In this document: piece after piece, positions 52,211-60,635 of the stretch
How the letters are laid out: each line of letters opens with the position of its first letter
How positions within the stretch are numbered: the stretch's first letter is position 1
The notes under the pieces: generated by a model
Told to the model about the DNA's origin: nothing
Seen by the model: the letters and a program-made list of their open reading frames with translations, nothing else
Databases searched by the model: none
Program-made: the position numbers and the translations under genes
Origin: Carnobacterium_A antarcticum
GTDB taxonomy: Bacteria; Bacillota; Bacilli; Lactobacillales; Carnobacteriaceae
NCBI RefSeq assembly: GCF_042658365.1
Contig: NZ_JBHSQC010000015.1
Length of the DNA: 64,000 nucleotides
Reading direction: 5' to 3' (one strand)

Positions 52211-53250
52211 AGAAAAAAAGGGTTTATGTCATCTTGCTGATTGTTCTTTTAATGAGTTGTTTGTTAGCCTTAGGTTTTCAAAGGAAGATAGGTGTTCAGC
52301 AGGTAGTGGATAACAACTATAAAACGAATAAAGACTTGATTAAAAATTACGCAAAAGAATCCAATACCCAATATCTATCTGAAAGCATTGGCCAATACCT
52401 TTATTATTTACTGCTTGCGGAAGATGAAAAAGAATTTAAGCAACAAGTAGACAGTTTAAGGAAAAACTTTTTAGCGAAACAACCAAACGGAACGTTTATT
52501 AAATGGGTAGCCACTGCTGAAACCACAACAAATGCTTCGGTTGATGACTTTCGCATCATCGAAGTACTTAGAAAAGCGAGTACTCGTTTTCAAGATTCAT
52601 CGTATTTGAAATTAGCTGATGAACTGGAAGAAGCGTTAAATTCAAACCAATTGACCGATGGCGTCTTGGTCGATTTTTATGATTGGAACGTGCAAAAGAA
52701 AACGAACACTTTACATTTATCGTATATCAATCACCAAATCATAAAAGAAAATACAGCAGTAGATAAAGCGGCGTATCAAAAAATAGTAATAGAATCAAGC
52801 AAGCTTGAAACACCTTTTTTTAAAGAAATTTATGACGTTGAAAAGCAGGTTTATTTATCAGCTGATAAAGGGACGGTTAATATGATTGACCAACTAATGA
52901 TAGCTATTCAGTACATCCATTTCACAGAACAAATACCTAAAGCCTTTGATCAATGGCTGAAAGAAGAATGGGATACAAAAGGAAAATTGTTCGGAGGATA
53001 TCTTAAAGAGGATCTCGCTCCAGCCGTTCCTTATGAATCAAGTGCGGTTTATGCTCTAGCTATCCTTTATTTCAATTTATCTCATGAAGAAACATACGTT
53101 AACGAACTCCAAAGCATACTCTTAAACCAACCTTCTTTTGATAAAAATGCTGATTATTCAACCATTCATTTTTTTGATTACATGTGGTCGGAAACGGTCA
53201 ATCTCTTGTATAAAAATGACTTTGTTAATAAACAGTGGGAGTGGGACTGA
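52207..53250 (+). CDS. Glycoside hydrolase family 8-like lipoprotein (YdaJ-like)
   Basis: 347 residues from GTG at 52207, overlapping the synthase stop. N-terminal signal with a possible lipobox (VLLMSCLLALG), then an all-helical domain (LSESIGQYLYYLLLAE, DDFRIIEVLRKASTRFQ, DGVLVDFYDWN, YESSAVYALAILYFN) with the layout of GH8/YdaJ proteins. It may trim or process the exported polymer. The catalytic acid is hard to place by eye, so activity is unproven. Context with a GT2 synthase supports the assignment. Confidence 0.65.
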   Translation: MKKKRVYVILLIVLLMSCLLALGFQRKIGVQQVVDNNYKTNKDLIKNYAKESNTQYLSESIGQYLYYLLLAEDEKEFKQQVDSLRKNFLAKQPNGTFIKWVATAETTTNASVDDFRIIEVLRKASTRFQDSSYLKLADELEEALNSNQLTDGVLVDFYDWNVQKKTNTLHLSYINHQIIKENTAVDKAAYQKIVIESSKLETPFFKEIYDVEKQVYLSADKGTVNMIDQLMIAIQYIHFTEQIPKAFDQWLKEEWDTKGKLFGGYLKEDLAPAVPYESSAVYALAILYFNLSHEETYVNELQSILLNQPSFDKNADYSTIHFFDYMWSETVNLLYKNDFVNKQWEWD

Positions 53251-53324
53251 GAATGAAAAAACACTTACAGCCTTATTTTTCCGCGAAAATGACCGATTTA
53301 AGTAGTAGTAGGGGAGGTCTTCAA

Positions 53325-54047
53325 ATGGATGAGTTTCAATTTCACTTTCAACCTAAAGTCGATGTGCAGAACAATCGAGTGATTGGATATGAAATCTTAT
53401 TAAGAAACAAAGAGCAAAACCCGCATTACCCAGCTGCAAAAATGGAAAAGATTATCCATAGCAAAAAAGAACACAGTCATTTTTTAAATTGGTTTCAAGA
53501 GGAACTAGTGCGATTGGTGCAGTTGTTTCCGACAGTGCAGTTTTCTATCAATTTCGCTCCTAGACAATTATTTTATCCGGAAACCACTGATTTTTTTACG
53601 ACGATGCAGCCGTATGCTAAACAATTGGCCATCGAAATAACTGAAGACGCTCCATTATTTGCTGCTTCAACTGAAAACGTTGATTCTTTAACGATCGATC
53701 AACAACTGCAATCTATTTTTGCATCGATCAAAGCAAAGGGCTACTGCATTGCATTGGATGATGTGGGCTCAGGAAAAAATTCATTGGATGAGGTTTTAAA
53801 ATATACTCCTTATCTAGACCAAATTAAATTTTCAATCGTAAAATGCACTAAAAAAGATATAAAAGAAGAAACGCTGCATCTGTTCTTAGGTGCTTGGCAA
53901 CGGTTTTCTGAAGATTACCACCTTGATTTCATCGTGGAAGGTATTGAAGATCAAGCAACAAGTGAGGGGCTGAAAGAACAAGGGATAGTCCTTCAACAAG
54001 GTTACCACTTTGGAAAACCTTCAAAATGCATAAAGAAATGTCGGTAA
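53325..54047 (+). CDS. EAL-domain c-di-GMP phosphodiesterase
   Basis: 240 residues from ATG at 53325, chosen because GGGGAGG (about 53308-53315) precedes it and the EAL domain starts exactly there; ATG at 53253 gives a 24-residue non-conserved extension. E23-I-L25 in GYEILLR stands for EAL, and INFAPRQL, IEITEDA, ALDDVGSGKNSL, LDQIKF, VEGIEDQ and QQGYHFGKP carry the metal and catalytic residues, so it is probably active. It is a stand-alone cytoplasmic domain hydrolysing c-di-GMP. It lies between the polysaccharide genes and a cyclase. Confidence 0.88.
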   Translation: MDEFQFHFQPKVDVQNNRVIGYEILLRNKEQNPHYPAAKMEKIIHSKKEHSHFLNWFQEELVRLVQLFPTVQFSINFAPRQLFYPETTDFFTTMQPYAKQLAIEITEDAPLFAASTENVDSLTIDQQLQSIFASIKAKGYCIALDDVGSGKNSLDEVLKYTPYLDQIKFSIVKCTKKDIKEETLHLFLGAWQRFSEDYHLDFIVEGIEDQATSEGLKEQGIVLQQGYHFGKPSKCIKKCR

Positions 54048-54102
54048 CAAATTAAACAGACTATTTTTATTTACTATGGCTAGCTGATTGGAGGAATTTA
54101 TT

Positions 54103-55200
54103 ATGCTGTCATCTATTCTCTTAAATATTATTGCCAATATTTCGATTCTCACTACGGTATCTTATGTATTCGTTAAGTTGATTCCAAAAGAGAAAACGTA
54201 CACGTTGAATATAAAACAAAAGCTGTTGATGATTGGGCTATCTAGTATAACAAGTTTTATTTTAATGCTTTTTTCAGTGGATTTGCCTGAAGAAGTTATT
54301 ATGGATTTCAGACACGTTATTTTAATTTTTCTGGTTTATTATTTTGGCCCTTCAGTTTCTGTTCCGACAGCTTTTTTGATGGCAGCGTTGCGTCTGTTTT
54401 GGGGAATAAATACTACTTCAATCCGAACAGCGATAATGTACGTTGTACTGGGATTAGTATTGCCAATCGTATGTAAGAGACTAACGAAACAGTTAAATAA
54501 ATATGCCGTCTTGCTGCTCCTCAATGCTGTTTGTGTGTCAACGATCACTATAAACTTGTTCTTTTTATATGACGACTTTTTATTGAGTGCTCTTATTTGC
54601 CTAGGTTTATTGATTCTTTCCAGTATTGTAACGATTACAGTAACAGCTTTTATTGAAGATTTGATAAAAAATCTGCATTTATATTTGAAAGAACAAGAAT
54701 ATGCAAAAATGGATTATTTGACTGGTTTATACAATATGAGAGAATTTAATAAAAAATGGAAAATGATCCAAGCTGACCACTCGATTGCAACGACTGCGTT
54801 TGCAATGTTGGACATTGATCATTTTAAATGGATCAACGACACTTATGGTCATGCAAATGGGAATTTTATTTTGCGGCAATTAGCAACGATTCTGAAAATA
54901 GGAGCTCCCGACAATGAACTTGTTTACCGTGTTGGCGGAGAAGAATTTTGTTTGATTTTAAACGATTTGCCGTATACAGAACAAGAAGCCATAGCTGAAA
55001 ATATCAGAGCTAGCGTGGCAGACACAGAATTTTTATTAGAAAATGGAGCCGGTATCCATATAACCATATCCATAGGTTTGGCTGCTTCTGCCCAACAAAA
55101 AGACATGAAGAAGCTGTTCCGCTTAGCCGATCGGTGCTTATATATGGCTAAAGACCAAGGAAGAAACAAAGTAATTGGAGCAACAATGGAAAGTGAGTAG
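54103..55200 (+). CDS. Membrane diguanylate cyclase (5TM-LYT sensor plus GGDEF)
   Basis: 365 residues from ATG at 54103 (TTGGAGG upstream). Six hydrophobic segments in the first 185 residues resemble the 5TMR-LYT sensor of LytS-type proteins. The GGDEF domain follows (MDYLTGLYNMREFNKKW, DIDHFKWIND, GGEEF at 278-282, ISIGLAA), with all catalytic residues present. The inhibitory RxxD I-site is absent (PDNELVYRVGGEEF), so product inhibition by that route is not expected. It probably supplies c-di-GMP for the neighbouring receptor and synthase. Confidence 0.88.
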   Translation: MLSSILLNIIANISILTTVSYVFVKLIPKEKTYTLNIKQKLLMIGLSSITSFILMLFSVDLPEEVIMDFRHVILIFLVYYFGPSVSVPTAFLMAALRLFWGINTTSIRTAIMYVVLGLVLPIVCKRLTKQLNKYAVLLLLNAVCVSTITINLFFLYDDFLLSALICLGLLILSSIVTITVTAFIEDLIKNLHLYLKEQEYAKMDYLTGLYNMREFNKKWKMIQADHSIATTAFAMLDIDHFKWINDTYGHANGNFILRQLATILKIGAPDNELVYRVGGEEFCLILNDLPYTEQEAIAENIRASVADTEFLLENGAGIHITISIGLAASAQQKDMKKLFRLADRCLYMAKDQGRNKVIGATMESE

Positions 55201-55346
55201 GGGTGTGATTTACTCTTATAGAGAAGCTTTATTTGTCTCATCAATAGGAATAGTGTTAAACTTGAAAAAATTGAGTCTAAGTTAAGGGATTCTAAAAAGT
55301 ACACTTTAAATAATTAATAGTGAAAAGAAAAGAGGCGGCGATAAGG

Positions 55347-55685
55347 ATGAACACTTTTCCTCAAGCAACCTCTATTAACGAGGTCAGAAACTTCATTGAT
55401 GAAAACCCATTGGCATTTGTATACATTTCAAGAGAGAATTGCGGCGTTTGTCATGCCGTTCAACCTCAAGTTCAAGAAATGTTAGTAGAATTTCCTATGA
55501 TCAAACCCATTCAAGTAAATGCAGATAAAGTTCCTGAAATTGCAAGTGAATTCACAGTATTTACTGTTCCTGCTTTGCTTTTGTTTGCTGATAATAAAGA
55601 AGTTGTCCGAGAAGCGCGTTTTGTCGTTACGGATAATCTGCATGATCAATTCCAGCGCGTCGTTGAAAATTATGAGCAACTGTAA
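55347..55685 (+). CDS. Thioredoxin-family protein
   Basis: 112 residues from ATG at 55347, where the fold begins; the GTG at 55320 has no ribosome site. Redox motif C32-G-V-C35 (SRENCGVCHAVQPQV) with the cis-Pro region FTVPALLLF. It lacks a signal peptide, so it acts in the cytoplasm as a thiol-disulfide reductant or bacillithiol/CoA-linked protein; the partner is unknown. It lies upstream of the cysteine operon but is separated from it by that operon's own promoter. Confidence 0.82.
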   Translation: MNTFPQATSINEVRNFIDENPLAFVYISRENCGVCHAVQPQVQEMLVEFPMIKPIQVNADKVPEIASEFTVFTVPALLLFADNKEVVREARFVVTDNLHDQFQRVVENYEQL

Positions 55686-55850
55686 GAAATTCGTTCTTTA
55701 TTGTTAGTTATTGATCCAAGAAAAAATTTAAGTCAATTGAAGGCAACTACACTTTTTTAAAAAAGAAACAACTATCTGTTTAGCAGCTATAAAGGCAAAT
55801 GAAAGAAGCAAGAGAATAAGTTAAAGAATAACCTAAGCGATAAAATTAAA

Positions 55851-55879
55851 TTGACAAGGTAAAATAGGGCTGTTACAAT
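55851..55879 (+). promoter_or_regulatory. Consensus sigma-A promoter of the cysteine operon
   Basis: TTGACA (55851-55856), 17 bases, TACAAT (55874-55879): perfect -35, one mismatch in the -10. It stands 48 bases before the leader peptide ATG. Confidence 0.9.
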
Positions 55880-55927
55880 GAATCTACTTTTACCAAAAAA
55901 GATTAAAAACAAGAGGAGGAAGCCGAG

Positions 55928-56032
55928 ATGAAAAAGATGAACTGTAAAAATGTGTTGTGTTGTCTATGTTGTATGAATCGCTCATGTGAACAGTTACGAT
56001 CTTTTGAATTGGCTTCTGATTTACTGACTTAA
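55928..56032 (+). CDS. Cysteine-rich leader peptide of the mccA operon
   Basis: 34 codons with a strong AGGAGG (55914-55919) eight bases before the ATG. Six Cys lie at positions 6, 11, 12, 14, 15 and 20 (KNVLCCLCCMNRSC), far above the usual frequency of this rare residue. It lies between a consensus promoter and a terminator that directly precedes cysteine-synthesis genes. Every Cys codon is TGT. The Cys codon cluster also contains the base-pairing arm 55959-55967. The role is most likely ribosome-stalling control by charged tRNA-Cys supply, by analogy with amino-acid leader peptides; the peptide product itself is probably not functional. Confidence 0.8.
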   Translation: MKKMNCKNVLCCLCCMNRSCEQLRSFELASDLLT

Positions 56033-56181
56033 CTTTTTGTGTTTTCGAGAATAGACAGCTATGGTGGTTTAGTTTACCCAGCTTTCTATGGAATGGATGA
56101 AAAGGGTTTCAGTTTAAAAACCAGCTGGATTTAAAGAGAGATTTTCTGTGTGCATGAGTCTATACTCATGCACTTTTTTTT
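55959..56181 (+). promoter_or_regulatory. Candidate ribosome-mediated transcription attenuator (Cys)
   Basis: Three competing helices are visible. (1) GTTGTCTAT in the Cys codons (55959-55967) pairs with ATAGACAGC (56051-56059), nine pairs with one G-U. (2) GAGAATAGAC (56047-56056) pairs with GTCTATACTC (56158-56167), one mismatch, which breaks the terminator. (3) The terminator 56150-56159 with 56164-56173. A ribosome stalled at Cys codons would cover arm 1, allow helix 2 and let transcription continue. No T-box motif is present. Confidence 0.7.
56150..56181 (+). terminator. Terminator in the mccA leader
   Basis: Perfect 10-bp stem GTGCATGAGT (56150-56159) / ACTCATGCAC (56164-56173), loop CTAT, then eight T. 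It ends 35 bases before mccA. Confidence 0.9.
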
Positions 56182-56216
56182 GTACCTTTTTTTAAGATAA
56201 GGAGAGGAGTTAAGAG

Positions 56217-57149
56217 ATGTTAGTCAGAAAAATCACAGATTTAATAGGCAATACACCCTTGTTAGAAATCCAGGGATTTGACCTACCGGAAAACACGAAA
56301 ATATTTGCTAAGTTAGAAATGCTTAATCCAGGCGGCAGCGTTAAAGACCGATTGGGAATAAAATTATTGAAAAGCGCCGTCGATGAAGGATTGATCAATA
56401 GTGAAACCATTATTATTGAACCGACTGCTGGAAATACTGGAATAGGGCTAGCTTTAGCAGCACAAAAATACAATTTGAAAGTAATTTTTATTGTTCCAGA
56501 AAAATTTAGTCAAGAAAAACAAATATTGATGAAAGCTCTAGGAGCAACAATAGTTCATACTCCTAATAATCAAGGAATGCTAGGAGCCATTAAGAAAGCT
56601 GAAGAACTAGCCGCTGAACTGGAACACAGTTATCTTCCTTCTCAATTCGAGAATCCAATGAATCCTTTAGCTTATTATGAAACTCTGGGCCCGGAACTTA
56701 TTTTTGATTTAGGTTCAAAGCGAATTGATGTATTTATTGCCGGTGCAGGCAGCGGAGGGACCTTTTCTGGCACTGCACGCTATTTAAAAGAACACTATTC
56801 AGAAACTGTAGCTTGTGTTGTTGAGCCAGAAGGATCCATATTGGGAGGAGGGCAGGCACACAGTCATAAAACGGAAGGAATAGGAATGGAATTTATTCCG
56901 GATTTTATGGACCAAAAATTGATTGATAAAATTTACACGATTTCAGATGAAGAAGCCTTTTACTACGTAAGAAAGCTTGCCGAATCAAATGGAGTGTTTG
57001 TTGGAAGTTCAAGTGGAGCAGCGTTTGCTGCTTGCCTGAAAGAAGCCCAAGAGTTGCCGGCTGGGAGCACTATCGTAACGGTTTTTCCCGATAGCAGCGA
57101 ACGCTATATGAGTAAAAATATTTATCAAGAAGGAGTGTCTAATAAATGA
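56217..57149 (+). CDS. mccA: O-acetylserine-dependent cystathionine beta-synthase / cysteine synthase
   Basis: 310 residues. PLP-binding K43 in NPGGSVKDRLG, the phosphate loop GAGSGGTFSGTARYL, and EPTAGNTGIGLA, where Ala in place of the CysK Ser resembles MccA/CBS-type enzymes. With mccB next, it probably joins homocysteine with O-acetylserine to make cystathionine (reverse transsulfuration), although simple cysteine synthase activity cannot be excluded. ATAAGGAGAGGAG precedes the ATG. Expression is likely controlled by the Cys leader upstream. The stop overlaps mccB by ATGA. Confidence 0.88.
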   Translation: MLVRKITDLIGNTPLLEIQGFDLPENTKIFAKLEMLNPGGSVKDRLGIKLLKSAVDEGLINSETIIIEPTAGNTGIGLALAAQKYNLKVIFIVPEKFSQEKQILMKALGATIVHTPNNQGMLGAIKKAEELAAELEHSYLPSQFENPMNPLAYYETLGPELIFDLGSKRIDVFIAGAGSGGTFSGTARYLKEHYSETVACVVEPEGSILGGGQAHSHKTEGIGMEFIPDFMDQKLIDKIYTISDEEAFYYVRKLAESNGVFVGSSSGAAFAACLKEAQELPAGSTIVTVFPDSSERYMSKNIYQEGVSNK

Positions 57150-58288
57150 AAATGAAGACAAAATTAATTCATGGGGGCATTAGCCATGACGAAGCAACGG
57201 GATCACTTAATGTGCCCATTCACCAAACCTCTACTTATAAACAAGAAAAAGTCGGCAAACATAAAGGCTATGAGTATTCAAGAACGGGCAATCCGACACG
57301 ATTTGCTGTTGAAGAACTGATCAGCGACTTGGAAGAAGGTGTGAGAGGTTTTGCATTTGCTTCAGGTTCAGCCGGAATACACACTGTTTTCTCTCTTTTT
57401 TCAGAAGGAGACCATATTATCGTTGGAGATGACGTTTACGGAGGAACGTATCGGTTGATCAATGCCGTTTTAATTCGTCTGGGATTAGAATTTACAACTG
57501 TTGATACCAGTAATGCTGCTCTTATTGAATCCGCTATTCGTCCAGAAACAAAAGCTGTATTTTTGGAAACACCCACCAACCCATTGCTAAAGATTACCGA
57601 TATCCAGGCGGTGGCAGCTATCGCTAAAAAGCATGATGCTTTAGCAATTGTCGACAATACGTTTGCGACTCCTTATTACCAACGTCCGCTTACTTTAGGA
57701 GCAGATATTGTGGTTCACAGTGCTTCGAAATATCTAGGTGGGCACAGTGATCTTGTTGCTGGTTTGGTTACTACCAACAATGAAGCAGTAGCGGATGAAA
57801 TTGGCTTTCTGCAAAATGCTATTGGGGGGATTTTAGGACCGCAAGATAGTTTTATCTTGCAACGGGGTATTAAAACATTAGGCGTTCGTATGGAAGAACA
57901 CGAAAAAAATGCACAAGCCATTGTCGAGTATCTGAACAACCATTCAGGAATCGAAAAAGTATATTATCCAGGTCTAGCAACACATGCCGGACACGCTATT
58001 GCCAAGCAACAAGCGAGTGGTTTCGGCGGTATGGTTTCTTTTGAATTAAAAGCGGGCTATCCTGTTGAAAAATTTGTAGAAAAACTTGAAGTTATTACCC
58101 TTGCAGAAAGCCTTGGAGCAGTTGAGAGTTTGATAGAGATCCCAGCTTTGATGACTCATGGCTCTATTCCAAAAGCAGTCCGCTTAGCATCAGGTATTAA
58201 AGATGAATTGATTCGTTTATCCGTTGGGCTGGAAGATAAGGAAGATTTAATTGCTGATTTGGAACAAGCTTTAGCGGCTATGGATTAA
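57146..58288 (+). CDS. mccB: Cystathionine gamma-lyase / gamma-synthase family enzyme
   Basis: 380 residues, full length. PLP-binding K195 (VVHSASKYLGGHSDLV), cofactor D170 (AIVDNTFATPYYQRP), and substrate motifs YSRTGNPTR and FASGSAGIHTVF. In the mccA context it most likely cleaves cystathionine to cysteine, as in B. subtilis MccB; gamma-synthase activity is an alternative since the families are hard to separate by sequence. It overlaps the mccA stop. Confidence 0.9.
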   Translation: MKMKTKLIHGGISHDEATGSLNVPIHQTSTYKQEKVGKHKGYEYSRTGNPTRFAVEELISDLEEGVRGFAFASGSAGIHTVFSLFSEGDHIIVGDDVYGGTYRLINAVLIRLGLEFTTVDTSNAALIESAIRPETKAVFLETPTNPLLKITDIQAVAAIAKKHDALAIVDNTFATPYYQRPLTLGADIVVHSASKYLGGHSDLVAGLVTTNNEAVADEIGFLQNAIGGILGPQDSFILQRGIKTLGVRMEEHEKNAQAIVEYLNNHSGIEKVYYPGLATHAGHAIAKQQASGFGGMVSFELKAGYPVEKFVEKLEVITLAESLGAVESLIEIPALMTHGSIPKAVRLASGIKDELIRLSVGLEDKEDLIADLEQALAAMD

Positions 58289-58306
58289 GGAAGGCGGAGT
58301 TGGTTT

Positions 58307-58948
58307 ATGGGAAGAGAATTTTTAGAAATTTTTTCAGACTGGTCAGAAGATTATGATGAGTTTGTTGAAGGAAAAGACCCAGAGTACCAGGAAGTCTTTA
58401 AAAATTATGATAGGATATTAAATGAGCTTGTTTCAAGAAGCGGGAACAGCATCATAGAGTTTGGAATCGGTACAGGAAATTTAACGCTCAAATTGCTAGC
58501 AGCAGGAAAAACGGTTTTTCCCATTGAGCCTTCTAGGGAAATGCGGGAAGCAGCTCAAAAAAAACTGCCAACCGAACTTGAAATTATAGATGGCGATTTG
58601 CAGAAGTATCCAAAACCTGACAGAGCAATAGATACAATGGTTAGTTCCTATGTCTTCCATCATTTGACAGATAAAGAAAAGGCTCTAGTACTAAAGGATT
58701 ACGCTCTCCAATTGGAAGAGAATGGAAAAGTCGTTTTTGCTGATACGATGTTTAAATCCAAAGCAGCATTTTTTCAAAAGCTTAACGAAGCCAAGAAACA
58801 GAACTTTTATCGATTAGCTGAAGATTTGGAGCGTGAGTATTATCCTATTGTTTCGACGGTGGAGCAGCTTTTTGAAGAAGCCGGTTTTGATGTGGATGTT
58901 CAGCAAATGAATGATTACGTCTGGATAGTGACTGGAACCAAAAAATAA
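58307..58948 (+). CDS. yrrT: Class I SAM-dependent methyltransferase (YrrT-like)
   Basis: 213 residues. SAM motif I IIEFGIGTGNLTLKL, acidic IEPSREM, and SSYVFHHLTDKEK are typical. The N-terminus (FLEIFSDWSEDYDEFVEG) matches YrrT, found in the B. subtilis yrrT-mtnN-mccA-mccB operon. Its substrate is unknown; it would yield S-adenosylhomocysteine, feeding homocysteine recycling together with luxS. GGCGGAG precedes the ATG. Confidence 0.85.
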   Translation: MGREFLEIFSDWSEDYDEFVEGKDPEYQEVFKNYDRILNELVSRSGNSIIEFGIGTGNLTLKLLAAGKTVFPIEPSREMREAAQKKLPTELEIIDGDLQKYPKPDRAIDTMVSSYVFHHLTDKEKALVLKDYALQLEENGKVVFADTMFKSKAAFFQKLNEAKKQNFYRLAEDLEREYYPIVSTVEQLFEEAGFDVDVQQMNDYVWIVTGTKK

Positions 58949-58964
58949 AGGAGATGTTTAGGAT

Positions 58965-59435
58965 ATGACAAAAAAAATGAATGTAGAGAGTTTTAATTTA
59001 GATCATACAAAAGTAAAAGCCCCTTATGTACGTCTTGCGGGAGAAAAAGAAGGTCGTAACGGTGATTTGATTTTAAAATATGATGTGCGATTCACACAAC
59101 CAAATGTAGAGCACATGGATATGATGTGTGTTCATTCGTTGGAGCATTTGACAGCTGAACTGATTCGAAACCATGCCGACTATGTCGTTGATTTCGGTCC
59201 GATGGGGTGCCAAACAGGTTTTTATTTAACGGTGATCAACCACAATAATTACGATGAAATTTTAAATGTAATCGAAAAGACGATGCAAGATGTGCTTATA
59301 GCTACTGAAGTACCAGCTAGCAACCCAAAGCAATGTGGTTGGGCTGCAAATCATACGTTAGAAGGAGCACAGCAGTTGGCAAGAGAGTTTTTGTCTAAAA
59401 GAGATGAATGGAGTAACGTGTTTTCCATTGGCTAA
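58965..59435 (+). CDS. luxS: S-ribosylhomocysteine lyase LuxS
   Basis: 156 residues. Metal ligands H57 and H61 (VHSLEHLTAEL) and C124 (NPKQCGWA) are present, with FGPMGCQTGFY. It splits S-ribosylhomocysteine into homocysteine and the AI-2 precursor DPD. Homocysteine can then enter MccA/MccB, so its position completes a recycling operon; the Pfs nucleosidase is not here. AAAGGAGATG precedes the ATG. Confidence 0.96.
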   Translation: MTKKMNVESFNLDHTKVKAPYVRLAGEKEGRNGDLILKYDVRFTQPNVEHMDMMCVHSLEHLTAELIRNHADYVVDFGPMGCQTGFYLTVINHNNYDEILNVIEKTMQDVLIATEVPASNPKQCGWAANHTLEGAQQLAREFLSKRDEWSNVFSIG

Positions 59436-59686
59436 TATAAAAAGCAACGAATGAAACAGTCATTTTGTTGTGAGACATAAAACCGGTTTTTTAATAGTTG
59501 TATCAAAGATAGACATAAAGATTACCGTTAAAACCACAAAACTTTTTTCCGATTACCTTCTACTGCTTCCCTCAATGCGGCGTATTCTTCAGTGTTGGAC
59601 ATAGCAGAATTTTTAAAAAAATCCGGCAGAGCAGCTGAAGTATGCTAAACTAAAGCTAGATTATATTGCAGAAGAGGGGAAACAGC
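59436..59686. other. Intergenic region luxS-pdxK, nothing firm
   Basis: Contains the 12-base palindrome AAAACCGGTTTT (about 59481-59492) followed by TTAATAG, which might be a weak terminator, and a TATGCTAAACT (about 59641) that could be part of a promoter. No gene seen. Confidence 0.3.
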
Positions 59687-60547
59687 GTGAAGCAACCAAG
59701 AATTTTAGTCATCCAAGATATCTCAGCTAGTTGCCGGATCTCAATGAATGTAGCCGTCCCTATTTTGAGCTGTCTGGGAAATTGGGTCAATGTCTTGCCT
59801 ACTGCCTTGCTTTCCACGCATACCGGCAAAGAGTTTGAAAAGTATACCTTTCTGGATTTAAGCGCTGAGAACTTGGCGATTCTGGAGCATTGGCGTTCAT
59901 TGAATATTAAATTTGACGGCATTGTCATTGGGTATTTAGGGACTTTGCAACAAATAGAACTAATGCAAAAGGTGATCAAAGAGTTTACTACCGAAGAGGC
60001 ATTGGTCGTTTTAGACCCAGTGATGGGAGACGAAGGACAATTGTATGATGGCTACACTCAGCAGCATGTGCAAGCCATGCGTGAACTTTGCAGTTATGCG
60101 GATGTCTTGATACCTAACATCACGGAAGCGTGCCTGTTGACGGGACGACCGTATCTAACAAAGCCTCATCAAAAAGGCGAAGTGGAAGAGTTGGTCAAAC
60201 AACTGCAGCAGTTAACAGACAAAGAAATTATTTTATCTGGTGTGATGCTGAATGAAGCAAGCGTTGGAGCAGCCATCGTTTCAAAAACGAATGCAGTCAA
60301 GATCCAGTATACATTTGCACCAGTTTACCCGGGACATTTTGATGGTACGGGAGATTTGTTCACCAGTACGGTCGCGGGCTTCTTGTTTCAACAGCAATCA
60401 TTGCTGCGTGCTGCTCAAGTAGCGGTAAACTATGTATCTAAAGTTGTTGAACAGACGATCCAAGAGGGAATTGATCCGTTATATGGAGTGGTTTTCGAAA
60501 AAGAGTTGTTTTATTTGATGCAGCAGTTGAGAGAAGGAACAGATTAA
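59687..60547 (+). CDS. Pyridoxal/pyridoxamine kinase
   Basis: 286 residues from GTG at 59687 (GAAGAGGGG upstream; a TTG at 59666 lies before this ribosome site). Ribokinase-like fold: RILVIQDISASCRISMNVAVPIL at the N-terminus, LDPVMGDEG, IPNITEACLLTG, and the catalytic GTGDLFTSTVAGFL. It phosphorylates vitamin B6 vitamers to make PLP, the cofactor of the MccA and MccB enzymes upstream, though it lies in a separate unit. It ends at a bidirectional terminator. Confidence 0.85.
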   Translation: MKQPRILVIQDISASCRISMNVAVPILSCLGNWVNVLPTALLSTHTGKEFEKYTFLDLSAENLAILEHWRSLNIKFDGIVIGYLGTLQQIELMQKVIKEFTTEEALVVLDPVMGDEGQLYDGYTQQHVQAMRELCSYADVLIPNITEACLLTGRPYLTKPHQKGEVEELVKQLQQLTDKEIILSGVMLNEASVGAAIVSKTNAVKIQYTFAPVYPGHFDGTGDLFTSTVAGFLFQQQSLLRAAQVAVNYVSKVVEQTIQEGIDPLYGVVFEKELFYLMQQLREGTD

Positions 60548-60548
60548 A

Positions 60549-60610
60549 CTTAAAACCCCAGCAATTCCCGAAAAAATTCTCGGAAGTTGCTAGGGTTTTA
60601 AGATTTTTTT
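60549..60610. terminator. Long bidirectional terminator between pdxK-like gene and pepT
   Basis: CTTAAAACCC (60549-60558) pairs with GGGTTTTAAG (60593-60602), extended by AGCAATTCCCGA and TCGGAAGTTGCT with few mismatches; T-run on the plus side and A-rich sequence on the other. Confidence 0.85.
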
Positions 60611-60635
60611 GTTTAAATTAACCAATCACCAAGTA

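Noticed and set aside
55880..56216. T-box riboswitch in the mccA leader
   Set aside because: The T-box sequence (AGGGTGGNACCGCG-type) and its antiterminator are absent; the Cys-rich frame and competing arms explain the region better.
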